Positions 1 through 7,551 are shown, counted from the first letter of the stretch. The stretch is DNA of 8,138 nt from an uncultured Bacilli bacterium (GCA_934101445.1 CAKORQ010000033.1:1-8138), one strand, 5' to 3'. Numbers and translations: made by a program. The notes: generated from the sequence alone by a model not told the origin.

Positions 1-652
1 TATACTTATTCATACTATTAAGCCTAGAAGGAACTTCTTTTACATCCATCTTCGCATAACCAATACTTTTCGTACTTAAGTTATCTATATTAAATTCAAA
101 AGTCTTAACATAATAATCAGTTAAACTATTAATCTTAGCCTTAATACCACTTTCTATTTCCTCAATTTGTTTAACTAAATTAGAAACTTGCATAAAATAA
201 TTATTAAGTTTATACCTAACATTTTTTAATTTTCTTAAAGTCTCTTTTAAATTATTATTAGCATATACATTATTACTTACATAAATATTGCCTAAATTAT
301 TTTCCGTAACCTTTAAACTACTAATAATATTTTTTAAATTATTTAAGTAACTCATTTTATTATTTTTCTCATAATAAATAATCATACCTATTTTCAAATA
401 ACTATTATAAATATAATTTATTAAAGTTTTTCTTTCTTGCAAACAAGTTAAAAATTTTAAAGAATTACTTTTTTCTATAACCATTTCATCTTTAAAACGT
501 AAAGCAATACCATCTTGCCAATAATTAGTATAAATATCTTCTAAAGTATTAAAAATTTCTAAAACATCAGTTTCATAATTATCTAAAATTGTATTAATCC
601 CATTTTTTCCACTTAAAATCATCTTTATGTTATATAAATTAACTTTTAACAT
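1..652 (-). CDS. WXG100-like type VII secretion-associated protein, partial (C-terminus beyond left edge)
   Basis: An open frame of 217 codons starts at ATG 652 and has no stop before the left edge. I translated it by hand because it is incomplete. The start is firm: a strong GGGAGG lies 6 nt upstream, directly after the esaB stop. The N-terminal ~95 residues look like a WXG100 hairpin: a first helix to about residue 40, a turn NYWQDG with W45 and G48, then A50 and F53 opening a second helix. This resembles the W-x-G/D...A..F turn of EsxA-like proteins. The rest (about 95-217) is Asn/Lys/Leu-rich and predicted helical, with a possible coiled coil around residues 135-165 (VKQIEEIESGIKAK region). 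I saw no signal peptide or membrane segment in the visible part. At over 217 aa it is longer than a ~100-aa EsxA, so it may be an LXG-like or other long substrate, or a structural helper. Its place in the essC-esaB operon supports a secretion role. The exact family is not recognised. Confidence 0.72.
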   Translation of the reverse strand, partial: MLKVNLYNIKMILSGKNGINTILDNYETDVLEIFNTLEDIYTNYWQDGIALRFKDEMVIEKSNSLKFLTCLQERKTLINYIYNSYLKIGMIIYYEKNNKMSYLNNLKNIISSLKVTENNLGNIYVSNNVYANNNLKETLRKLKNVRYKLNNYFMQVSNLVKQIEEIESGIKAKINSLTDYYVKTFEFNIDNLSTKSIGYAKMDVKEVPSRLNSMNKY

Positions 653-658
653 TCTAAA

Positions 659-664
659 CCTCCC
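659..664 (-). promoter_or_regulatory. Strong ribosome binding site fixing the start of the WXG-like gene
   Basis: On the minus strand the sequence reads TAA-GGGAGG-TTTAGA-ATG. The GGGAGG begins at the base after the esaB stop codon and lies 6 nt before ATG 652. It is the best Shine-Dalgarno match seen in this window, which suggests high translation of the WXG-like protein relative to its two upstream genes. Confidence 0.8.
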
Positions 665-964
665 TTATATCATTTTTTCAAAAAAATCACTATTTTCTTG
701 CGATTTATATGTTCCTAAAATAAGAGTAGAAGCATTTCTAATATCTGTTGCGTGAATAGTTATATTATCCCCATAACAAGTACCACTAATAGCATTTATT
801 AGAACATAATTATTCTTTGGATTTAAGCGAACGTTAGTTAAATCACTAATTGACTTAACTAACATTTTCTTTATTTTCCAAATAAGTTCATTAACTGGTA
901 AAAATATATCAAACGAAGAATTTAATTCCGGCACTAATAATTTTACTAAAACTTTATTATTCAT
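665..964 (-). CDS. esaB: EsaB/YukD-like ubiquitin-fold type VII secretion accessory protein
   Basis: A small cytosolic protein (99 aa from ATG 964) resembling the YukD/EsaB family of ubiquitin-like proteins found in Firmicutes T7SS loci. In characterised systems EsaB is a cytoplasmic accessory factor needed for secretion. Visible features are an initial strand (NNKVLVKLLVPE), a Phe-Asp-Ile-Phe-Leu-Pro strand that leads into a helix (VNELIWKIKKMLVKSI), and late strands ending with LILGTYK, a beta-grasp pattern of usual length. There is no signal peptide or membrane helix. Three in-frame ATGs (973, 970, 964) are possible. The AGAGG at 974-978 lies 9 nt before ATG 964 but 0 and 3 nt before the other two, so 964 is preferred. 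The gene then overlaps the end of essC by 8 nt (ATGAATAA), implying coupled translation. Family assignment rests on fold pattern, size and context, not on strong sequence identity. Confidence 0.78.
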   Translation of the reverse strand: MNNKVLVKLLVPELNSSFDIFLPVNELIWKIKKMLVKSISDLTNVRLNPKNNYVLINAISGTCYGDNITIHATDIRNASTLILGTYKSQENSDFFEKMI

Positions 965-3900
965 TATCATCATCCTCTATCTTAAAATCAGAGAAAGATA
1001 TTAACTTAACCTTACTACAGTCACCATCACTAATAATATAACCATAATCAATATCTTCACTAGACTTTTCTTTTACTATCTTATTAATTCTAAAGACGCT
1101 TTGGTCTTGAATACCACGACCTATCCATAAACCATCCGTATTATTTTTAATTTTACCATAAAAGCCATCATATTCAATACCTTTTAAGTTTTTAGCAGCA
1201 TCAATAAGAAGCATATAAATATTATCTTTCTTTAAGGAAGATTCAATAAATTTTTCTAAGTTACTAACGGGATTTATTATATTTTTTAATTTACTTAATC
1301 CATAAAAGATAAATAAATACTTAGTACCATCAGTCAAAGCGTTGACAAATTCATCCAATTTGGTTATTAACTCATTAAAACTATCCCGATAATATATTAG
1401 TTTCTTACCATTATATTCTTTCTTATCTAAATTAGGAATTATGTTTTCTAAATCAAAGAATACAGGTTGAACATTATCAATATGTAACGCAAGTTCCGTT
1501 AAAGATTCCACAAAATTAACCGTATACTCAATCCGATTAGAACTTATTGTTAAAGATTTTGAAACGTTAAAATCTAACTTAGCAATCTTTAGACTATCGC
1601 GAATGATACCCACTGGTAATTTAGGAAATTTAATAAATTTAGTTATTAAATCAAGGGCTACTTTATCTGGTAAAGTAGGAATACTTGGCGCTTTTTCTTT
1701 ATTATTGTCATTAACAATGTCTACTATCTTACTAACTTTACTTGTCCACACCTCATTAGTAGATTCAATACTGGCCGTTTGAAATTCATGAGCAACTTCT
1801 TCAAAAACAATACCACGTCCTACAAAAGCCTTAGGTTCAATTTTAACGGGAACATTAAAGATATTATAATAATCATTACTATCAGTTAAATGAAGAGCAT
1901 ATCTGGTTAAGAAGTTCATTGAAAGTCTTCTGGAAACAACATTCGTATTGTTACAAACTAAAATTACATAAATACCATATCTTTGACATTCACGCGTTAT
2001 AGTAATTAACTCATCTACTAAAGAATCATTTTCTTCAATAACAGCATCAAAGTTATTAATAACAAATAAAATATTACTTAAAGAATTTTCTGTTACTTCA
2101 TTGTATTTATCAATTAACCCCCCATAAGGTATTAATAATTTCTTGCGTTTTTTAATTTCTAAGTTAATCATCTTAAGAAGATTATTTTCCTTTTCTTCTT
2201 CCCCAGCATAAACAAAACCGCCAACTTGATTGAAAGATTCAAATATACGCAATGATTCACTACCAAAATCAATTCCGTAAAGATTAAATTTATTAGTACG
2301 ATAATTAGTTAAGAAACCATAACAAATAATTCTTAATAATTTTTCTCTTTCTTCTTCATCATTACCATAAATAATAGTATTTCCATTTTTAATTAAAGAA
2401 TATTTTAAAACCCCTATGCTTTGGGATTCAGGAGCATCAAATTCACCAATTATAACGCTTAAATCATTATCAGGGTGATAATCATACTTTTGATTCAAAT
2501 TATCGATTAAAATATTTTCTGGTATCGAATCTAGCCACAAACGCTTAGCACTTACATGCAAGATGTTAGCTGTATTAATAATTTCGGTCATAATAGCCTT
2601 TAACTGTTCGCCATCGGCCGTTACCTTAACTGACTTACCAGCCTGAATACTTTTTAAAGAAACACCAACATCATTAATAAATTGAATTGATTTATCTACT
2701 TCTTTAACAACTAAATCACTTGGGTAGTATTTGGCCCCACACCACGCTGATTGACCCATCGCAAAATATTCATCATAACCAACTTGAAGGTAGAAACGAC
2801 CCGTTTGCTTTAATAAAGCGGCATCTGGTTTCTTTAACATTTCGTTACTATCCTCAGCAGTCTGGACTTTTAAACAGACTCTAAATTTCGTATTAGACCA
2901 AATTTGGTCATTAACAACCCCACTAGGTTTTTGGGTAGCCAAAATTAGATGGACTCCTAAAGAACGCCCAATACGCGCCACCGAAATTAAATCATCCATA
3001 AAATCTGGTTGTTGACTTTTTAATTCGGCAAATTCATCGCAAATAATAAATAGATGGGGAACAGGCTCTTGCAAACGGCCTTCTTTAAAGAATTTCTGAT
3101 ACTTATAAATATCAATCGTACTTTCTCCTAAAGCATCCCTAGCCTCATTAAATACTCTTTGTCTTCTTTTAATTTCACTATCAATACTAATTAAAGTTCG
3201 GTCAAGCTCTGATTTATCAAGGTTAGTAAGAGTACCAGCTAGATGAGGAAGCTTTACCCCAGTTGCTTTATTTTCAAATGCATAAGCAAGACCACCGCCT
3301 TTATAGTCGATTAAAATAAACGCTACATCATTAGGACTATAATTCATAGCCAGAGATAAAACATAAGTGATAATAAATTCTGATTTACCCGAACCAGTCA
3401 TACCAGCAATAAGACCATGAGGTCCATGATACTTTTCATGTAAATCTAAATACATTAAATTACCATCACTATCAACCCCAACCTCTGTTTTTAAACTAAT
3501 AGTCGAATCATTAGATTGCCAACGGCTCATAATATTAAGCCCCGAAGTCTTACTAACATTTTCCATTTCTAGGAAGGTTAAAGAGTTAGGAAGCATCCCT
3601 GCCTCTCCTTCAAATTCAATGGGAACATTACTAACTTTTCTTGCTACCCACATCATATCAATATAAGGCTCAACTTCATCCTTAAACTTAATATTTTCTT
3701 GATTTTCAAAAGAATTCTTAAGTAAATTAGAATCATTATCCCCTAAAAGAATAAAATTATCACACTTGCTAGGTAATCTAGACATCTGTTCTTCTAAGAT
3801 AATTAAACTAAAATCATTATTATCTTTATCTTCACAAACATTTTTAATAACATTTAAATTTTTAACCATGCTAAAATCATCTATAATTACTAAGTAATAT

Positions 3901-5519
3901 GGACTCTTAGGCCCCTCATCACTATGAGATGCTACCTTTTTTTGATACTCAAAATTTAAATATTCATTAAGTCTTTTAGCCTCTTCGATATCACTAGCAA
4001 AAAACCTAATTTCTTTATCATTAGAAAAATTATGATTAGTATACTTTAAATAATCCCAATGATTTTTTAATCCTTCATTAGTAAATACTACTATTTTTAA
4101 ATCTTCATACGTATAATAAGCCAGAAGTTGTAATAAAACATTATTTATAAATGGATACTTTTTATAAGAATTACCCAAAATACCCGTAATTTTACCGGTA
4201 TAAAAAGAATAACCAATCGGAACTTCTTCGATATATTTATACTCGTTTATAAGCTTATCAGCATCCTTTTTTAATTTATCATCATCAATAGTAAAACCAT
4301 CTTCAGGATAGTTAATCTTTACTTGCATCTTCTCATTACCTGTACCAATACGCACGGTTAAAAAGTCATCTTGTTCTACACGCTTATCCCAGAAAGTAAG
4401 TTTACCGTTATTAATTATTTCAATAATTTCTCTTAAAGGAATTAAATTTTCTAACAGAATTTCTTTTTGCAAGTTTCTCTCTAAATTCAGTTCTTTTCGT
4501 TTAACATTTAAATATTTACCATATTTATGCGTAATCATAATGTTTCGTTGAAATTGAACAAATTTATTAAAAAGCCGAGTTAATAAAGGCCATAACAAAC
4601 TTGATAATAGCATAGCCACGCCACTTAAAATAGTTGGCCAACTTTGAGCCCAGGTAGTTTCTCCTCTGGATAACTTAGCAAAAGTATTTAACGTATTGGC
4701 AAACGACACCGCAGCCATAGTAAGCATTGGGGCTAAGACTAAAAGCAACGGAGGCTCCGTATTTTCCGTTCTTCCCGGTGGCGGTGATAAAGTAATTTCT
4801 TTTTCTTCTATTTTTCTTCGTAAGCGCGGCGACTTCGAAAAATAATCATCTTTAGTATATAAATCACTATCAATAACATCTAAATCTCTAGGTTCCGTTG
4901 GTTTAGGTAAGTTAGCAACTTTTAAATTACATCTATCTTCATATACATAAATAGAACTATTAGGATTATTCATAATAACCATATTATATAGAAAATAAAT
5001 TTTAAAACCATAAATATCTAAATAATCACCAAAACGAACAATACTCTTTTTATCATTTATTATCAAATTATTTAAATAAACTGGTATCTTTTTAGAGTTT
5101 TCAAAAACAATATTATTATTTTCGACATAAACTTTTCCAACATCACTAGTTATCAAAGGATTATTAATAACGATACTACTATTTTTATTATTACTTATAT
5201 TAAATTCTAAGTTACCACTATAAGCAAAGTATTTAATTGAATCATCATACAAATTACTAACTCTTATCAAATATACTTTATCTTCTCTTTTTAAGAAATA
5301 ATACTTACCTGGACTTATAACTGTTTCTAAAATAGGAGCATTACCCTCTAAAACATTTACATATGGAGTTGAGTATAAAACCCAGTTATTATCTCTAGCC
5401 TCAATATTAATTAGTTTATAAGGTTGTTCCTTATCCATATCAAACTTATAAATTCCTTGCATCATATTTGGCAATGTAAAAGTAAAAATCTTCTCATTTG
5501 TGTATAAATCTATCTTCAT
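957..5519 (-). CDS. essC: EssC-type FtsK/SpoIIIE ATPase, motor of a type VIIb secretion system
   Basis: A membrane-anchored ATPase that powers and selects substrates for T7SSb export. At 1520 aa it is about the usual EssC length and intact. Order: two N-terminal FHA-like domains (about 1-97 and 98-190); a Pro-rich linker; two membrane helices (about 258-276 and 296-317); a degenerate D0 domain (about 340-620); then three FtsK/SpoIIIE domains. D1 is complete: Walker A GMTGSGKS (G706-S713, K712), a LIDYKGGG motif, Walker B IICDEF with D828/E829, and an ATQKP sensor motif. D2 lacks a normal P-loop (YGNDEEEREK around G1052) and has VINNFD near D1158 in place of an acidic Walker B. D3 is also degenerate (TISSNR near N1328, FIFYG near G1407). 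The tail is acidic (EDDDNE). It leads the operon and overlaps esaB. Its own Shine-Dalgarno is weak (AGGATTGGG upstream of ATG 5519). The family call is secure; EssC versus YukBA naming is convention. Confidence 0.95.
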   Translation of the reverse strand: MKIDLYTNEKIFTFTLPNMMQGIYKFDMDKEQPYKLINIEARDNNWVLYSTPYVNVLEGNAPILETVISPGKYYFLKREDKVYLIRVSNLYDDSIKYFAYSGNLEFNISNNKNSSIVINNPLITSDVGKVYVENNNIVFENSKKIPVYLNNLIINDKKSIVRFGDYLDIYGFKIYFLYNMVIMNNPNSSIYVYEDRCNLKVANLPKPTEPRDLDVIDSDLYTKDDYFSKSPRLRRKIEEKEITLSPPPGRTENTEPPLLLVLAPMLTMAAVSFANTLNTFAKLSRGETTWAQSWPTILSGVAMLLSSLLWPLLTRLFNKFVQFQRNIMITHKYGKYLNVKRKELNLERNLQKEILLENLIPLREIIEIINNGKLTFWDKRVEQDDFLTVRIGTGNEKMQVKINYPEDGFTIDDDKLKKDADKLINEYKYIEEVPIGYSFYTGKITGILGNSYKKYPFINNVLLQLLAYYTYEDLKIVVFTNEGLKNHWDYLKYTNHNFSNDKEIRFFASDIEEAKRLNEYLNFEYQKKVASHSDEGPKSPYYLVIIDDFSMVKNLNVIKNVCEDKDNNDFSLIILEEQMSRLPSKCDNFILLGDNDSNLLKNSFENQENIKFKDEVEPYIDMMWVARKVSNVPIEFEGEAGMLPNSLTFLEMENVSKTSGLNIMSRWQSNDSTISLKTEVGVDSDGNLMYLDLHEKYHGPHGLIAGMTGSGKSEFIITYVLSLAMNYSPNDVAFILIDYKGGGLAYAFENKATGVKLPHLAGTLTNLDKSELDRTLISIDSEIKRRQRVFNEARDALGESTIDIYKYQKFFKEGRLQEPVPHLFIICDEFAELKSQQPDFMDDLISVARIGRSLGVHLILATQKPSGVVNDQIWSNTKFRVCLKVQTAEDSNEMLKKPDAALLKQTGRFYLQVGYDEYFAMGQSAWCGAKYYPSDLVVKEVDKSIQFINDVGVSLKSIQAGKSVKVTADGEQLKAIMTEIINTANILHVSAKRLWLDSIPENILIDNLNQKYDYHPDNDLSVIIGEFDAPESQSIGVLKYSLIKNGNTIIYGNDEEEREKLLRIICYGFLTNYRTNKFNLYGIDFGSESLRIFESFNQVGGFVYAGEEEKENNLLKMINLEIKKRKKLLIPYGGLIDKYNEVTENSLSNILFVINNFDAVIEENDSLVDELITITRECQRYGIYVILVCNNTNVVSRRLSMNFLTRYALHLTDSNDYYNIFNVPVKIEPKAFVGRGIVFEEVAHEFQTASIESTNEVWTSKVSKIVDIVNDNNKEKAPSIPTLPDKVALDLITKFIKFPKLPVGIIRDSLKIAKLDFNVSKSLTISSNRIEYTVNFVESLTELALHIDNVQPVFFDLENIIPNLDKKEYNGKKLIYYRDSFNELITKLDEFVNALTDGTKYLFIFYGLSKLKNIINPVSNLEKFIESSLKKDNIYMLLIDAAKNLKGIEYDGFYGKIKNNTDGLWIGRGIQDQSVFRINKIVKEKSSEDIDYGYIISDGDCSKVKLISFSDFKIEDDDNE
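974..978 (-). promoter_or_regulatory. Ribosome binding site deciding the esaB start
   Basis: AGAGG on the minus strand lies inside the last codons of essC, 9 nt before ATG 964. It is too close to ATG 973 and ATG 970 to serve them, which favours the shorter EsaB. Confidence 0.6.
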
Positions 5520-5549
5520 AACGACCCAATCCTATTCTTATTTAATTTT

Positions 5550-5578
5550 ATCATAAATAGGTTCGTTTAAAAAGTATA
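5550..5578 (-). promoter_or_regulatory. Weak candidate promoter for the essC operon
   Basis: On the minus strand, TATGAT (5555-5550) matches five of six -10 consensus bases. TATACT (5578-5573), 17 nt upstream, matches only three of six -35 bases. Transcription would begin near 5543, about 24 nt before the essC ATG. AT-rich DNA yields such matches by chance, so this is tentative. It lies just after the hairpin at 5589-5615, where an operon promoter would be expected. Confidence 0.3.
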
Positions 5579-5583
5579 AATAG

Positions 5584-5615
5584 AAAAAAGACTGTTTCAT
5601 TAGAAAAAACAATCT
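5584..5615 (-). terminator. Rho-independent terminator-like hairpin upstream of essC
   Basis: Read on the minus strand, AGATTGTTT (5615-5607) pairs with AAACAGTCT (5597-5589): nine pairs including one G-U wobble, with a 9-nt loop, followed by a run of Us (5589-5584). On the plus strand the wobble becomes a C-A mismatch and no T-run follows, so it is oriented leftward. It would end transcription from the decayed gene at 5662-5990 and insulate essC. Residual coding similarity may reach into this stretch, so chance pairing is possible. Confidence 0.5.
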
Positions 5616-5661
5616 CGCATCTATTAGTATTAATTTCTAAAAATCATCATCCATTAAAAAC

Positions 5662-5990
5662 TTAAATATATTTAAATGAATAATCCCATCTTGAGAAATT
5701 ATTAGTTTTTATTTTTCGAACCTCTAAATCAGTAGCATAAAACTTATTTAAAGTTTTAAGAACTTGTTTACCCACAATGTCATAACGATAAACTCGATTA
5801 ACTATAAATATTGAACATAAAACCTCCAGATATTTATATAATGTATCACTGGCTATTAATGTATTATTTTTATTAAAGAATTTACATGATAAAAATTTCC
5901 AATCCGCTGAAAAAAATTTTTAAACAATCAACAGTAGCTTCTACCAATATCAGTTTACATAGCAGTTAAATATTTCAGTAAACTTACCTT
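5662..5990 (-). pseudogene. Decayed AAA-family ATPase of the DUF4143 type (C-terminal remnant)
   Basis: No intact gene lies here, but the minus strand encodes recognisable DUF4143 remnants. The longest open piece (5919 down to 5665, stop at 5664-5662) contains SDTLYKYLEVL, VNRVYRYDIVGKQVLKT and NKFYATDLEVR. These correspond to the family pattern of a winged-helix YLE.L segment, a R.P.YD..GK..LKT segment and a K.Y..D.GLR segment. Upstream, LLKYLTAM is followed by a TAA where the family normally has a residue before TDI. A further frame, DCLKIFF, joins the main piece if one T is removed from the seven-T run at about 5911-5917. A possible downstream remnant (FLEINTNRCEI) resembles the LEL.RRGYEV segment in another frame. 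The N-terminal Walker A ATPase half is absent. Members are typically stand-alone accessory ATPases with a C-terminal nuclease-like domain. The boundaries are approximate; the family call is fairly strong for the central ~60 residues. Confidence 0.68.
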
Positions 5991-6092
5991 TCTTAAATAG
6001 ACTTTCAATTATGTGCTAGGTTTTAAAAAATCTAAGAAAAGTTATTTTTAATCAACACCTCAAAAAAGCCTCAAAAATTAATAAAAACCTAA

Positions 6093-6121
6093 TTTACAAA
6101 AGGGTTCATTTATGGTAATAT
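6093..6121 (+). promoter_or_regulatory. Promoter of pyruvate kinase
   Basis: TTTACA (6093-6098) differs from the -35 consensus TTGACA at one base. A 17-nt spacer separates it from TAATAT (6116-6121), which matches the -10 box at four of six positions. Transcription would start near 6128, a few bases before the ribosome binding site at 6131-6138. This arrangement puts the upstream ATG at 6112 inside the promoter, so that ATG cannot be the start on this transcript. Confidence 0.55.
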
Positions 6122-6130
6122 TAACTAGCG

Positions 6131-6138
6131 AAAGGAAG
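6131..6138 (+). promoter_or_regulatory. Ribosome binding site deciding the pyruvate kinase start
   Basis: AAAGGAAG lies 9 nt before ATG 6148. No comparable site precedes the in-frame ATG at 6112 at a suitable distance; the AGGG at 6101-6104 is 7 nt away, but it falls inside the promoter spacer. Confidence 0.75.
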
Positions 6139-6147
6139 TTAAATAAA

Positions 6148-7551
6148 ATGAAAAAAACAAAAATTATTTGTAGTATTGGTCCATCTACACAAATTTGGGA
6201 AAATTTCAAAGGTATTGTAGAGGCTGGTATGAATGTTGCACGTATCAATTTCTCACATGCAACTTTAGAAGAAAGAGAATTAGACTTATCATTAATTAAA
6301 CGTGCTAATGAAGAAATGGGCGCTAATATTGGTATTCTATTTGATACTAAAGGTCCAGATTTAAGAACTTGTACATTTGATGGTGATTACATTGAACTTG
6401 TAAAAGGTAAAACAATTCGTATTGTTGAAGAAGATGTTTTAGGTAATGCCCAGAGAATTTCTTTCAACTATAAGGGAATCCTTAAGGATTTAGAAGTAGG
6501 ACAAGCTATTCTATTAGATGATGGTTTCTATAAATTAGTTGTTGTATCTAAAGAAGAAGATGGTCTTACTTGTGAAATCATTAATGGTGGTACTATCAAA
6601 TCTCGTCGTGGTGTTTGTATTCCAGGTGTTAAACTTAATGTTCCATTTATCTCTGAGGCTGATAGAGAAGATATTAAATATGCCTGTGAACATGACGGTG
6701 ACTACATTGCTGTATCATTCGTAAACACTGCTGAAGATGTAAAAGCTGTTAGAGATTTATGTAAGGAATTTAATCGTGAAGATATGATCATCATTTCTAA
6801 AGTAGAAACTCAATACGCTATCGATAATCTACAAGAAATCGTTGATGCTTCTGATTATATTATGGTTGCTCGTGGCGATTTAGGTATCGAAACTGGTTTA
6901 GAAAACTTACCATTATATCAACAAAGAATGATTGATATGTGTCATAAGAATGGTAAAGGCGTTATCATGGCTACTCAAATGATGACATCTATGAAAGAAA
7001 GCATTCGTCCAACAAACGCTGAAGTTACTGATGTTGCTAATGCTGTCCTTGCTGGTTGTGATGCTATTATGACTAGTGATGAAACTACTATGGGTAAATA
7101 TCCGGTAGAAACTATACAATATATGGCTAAGATTGCTGTTAATGCTGAACAAATCACTAAATACAATCTTGCTGATTACAAATTAAGAGGTACTGATATT
7201 CACAATGCCATTTGTAAATGTGCTGTTGATGCTACTTTAGAATTACCTGTTAAAGCTATCGTTGTATCAACTAAAGAAGGTAAAACTGCTTTAGATGTAT
7301 CTTGCCTAAGACCAAATGCTTATATTATCGCTACTGTTGAAAACGAAAAAATGGCTCGTATGCTTGCTCTTAAATGGGGAGTTTATACTAAAGTTGTTGG
7401 TAATGCTTCTAAAGATACTGATGCCTTAGTAGAGGAAAGTATTAAAGCCGCTAAAGATATGTTAAATCTAAAATACAAAGATTTAGTTTGTGTTGTTGGT
7501 TCAACTCCTAGTGATGCTCATACTAACTTCTTAAAAATTGAAGAAATTTAA
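6148..7551 (+). CDS. pyk: Pyruvate kinase
   Basis: A cytosolic glycolytic enzyme that transfers phosphate from phosphoenolpyruvate to ADP, giving pyruvate and ATP. From ATG 6148 it has 467 aa, the standard length without the extra C-terminal PEP-utiliser-like domain found in Bacillus enzymes. The start is chosen because MKKTKIICSIGPS is the canonical N-terminus, a good ribosome binding site precedes it, and R32, N34, S36 and D66 then fall on the classical pyruvate kinase numbering. Motifs: ARINFSH (31-37), FDTKGPDLRT (65-74), the catalytic lysine K218 in ISKVET, metal ligands E220 and D244 in ARGDLGIE, ATQMMTSM (275-282) and the RPTNAEVTDVANAV segment. Where most enzymes read MLSGET, this one reads MTSDET (308-313). 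The C-terminal allosteric domain (about 345-467) is complete. It is a single-gene unit with its own promoter and terminator, divergent from essC. Confidence 0.97.
   Translation: MKKTKIICSIGPSTQIWENFKGIVEAGMNVARINFSHATLEERELDLSLIKRANEEMGANIGILFDTKGPDLRTCTFDGDYIELVKGKTIRIVEEDVLGNAQRISFNYKGILKDLEVGQAILLDDGFYKLVVVSKEEDGLTCEIINGGTIKSRRGVCIPGVKLNVPFISEADREDIKYACEHDGDYIAVSFVNTAEDVKAVRDLCKEFNREDMIIISKVETQYAIDNLQEIVDASDYIMVARGDLGIETGLENLPLYQQRMIDMCHKNGKGVIMATQMMTSMKESIRPTNAEVTDVANAVLAGCDAIMTSDETTMGKYPVETIQYMAKIAVNAEQITKYNLADYKLRGTDIHNAICKCAVDATLELPVKAIVVSTKEGKTALDVSCLRPNAYIIATVENEKMARMLALKWGVYTKVVGNASKDTDALVEESIKAAKDMLNLKYKDLVCVVGSTPSDAHTNFLKIEEI

Larger units (their letters stand above)
5520..6092. 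other. 592-bp gap without an intact gene between essC and pyruvate kinase
   Basis: This divergent gap holds, from left to right, the weak essC promoter candidate, a leftward terminator-like hairpin, and the DUF4143 remnant. The last ~100 bases before the pyruvate kinase promoter are very AT-rich. They include two copies of CCTCAAAAA at 6058-6066 and 6069-6077 (11-nt period). I see no tRNA, riboswitch or mobile-element end here. Confidence 0.6.

Noticed and set aside
957..5519. Mycoplasma-type genetic code (TGA read as Trp)
   Set aside because: EssC alone has 13 Trp codons, all TGG, and no intact gene contains an in-frame TGA. The TGAs in 5662-5990 belong to a decayed gene.
6058..6077. Two copies of CCTCAAAAA with 11-nt period as an operator
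   Set aside because: They are short and A-rich in a very AT-rich gap with no inverted symmetry, so chance is the simpler explanation.
5520..6111. CRISPR array, tRNA or mobile-element ends in the gap
   Set aside because: I looked for regular repeats, cloverleaf pairing and terminal inverted repeats and saw none.
6112..6147. N-terminal extension of pyruvate kinase (12 residues)
   Set aside because: It falls within the promoter and before the ribosome binding site, and does not match the family N-terminus.
6539..6724. 61-aa plus-strand frame inside pyruvate kinase
   Set aside because: It is an out-of-frame shadow of a well-conserved gene, with no ribosome binding site and a low-complexity hydrophobic translation.
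6913..7166. Two minus-strand frames (79 and 63 aa) opposite pyruvate kinase
   Set aside because: They are antisense shadows created by the codon bias of pyk; no start signals or family resemblance were seen.
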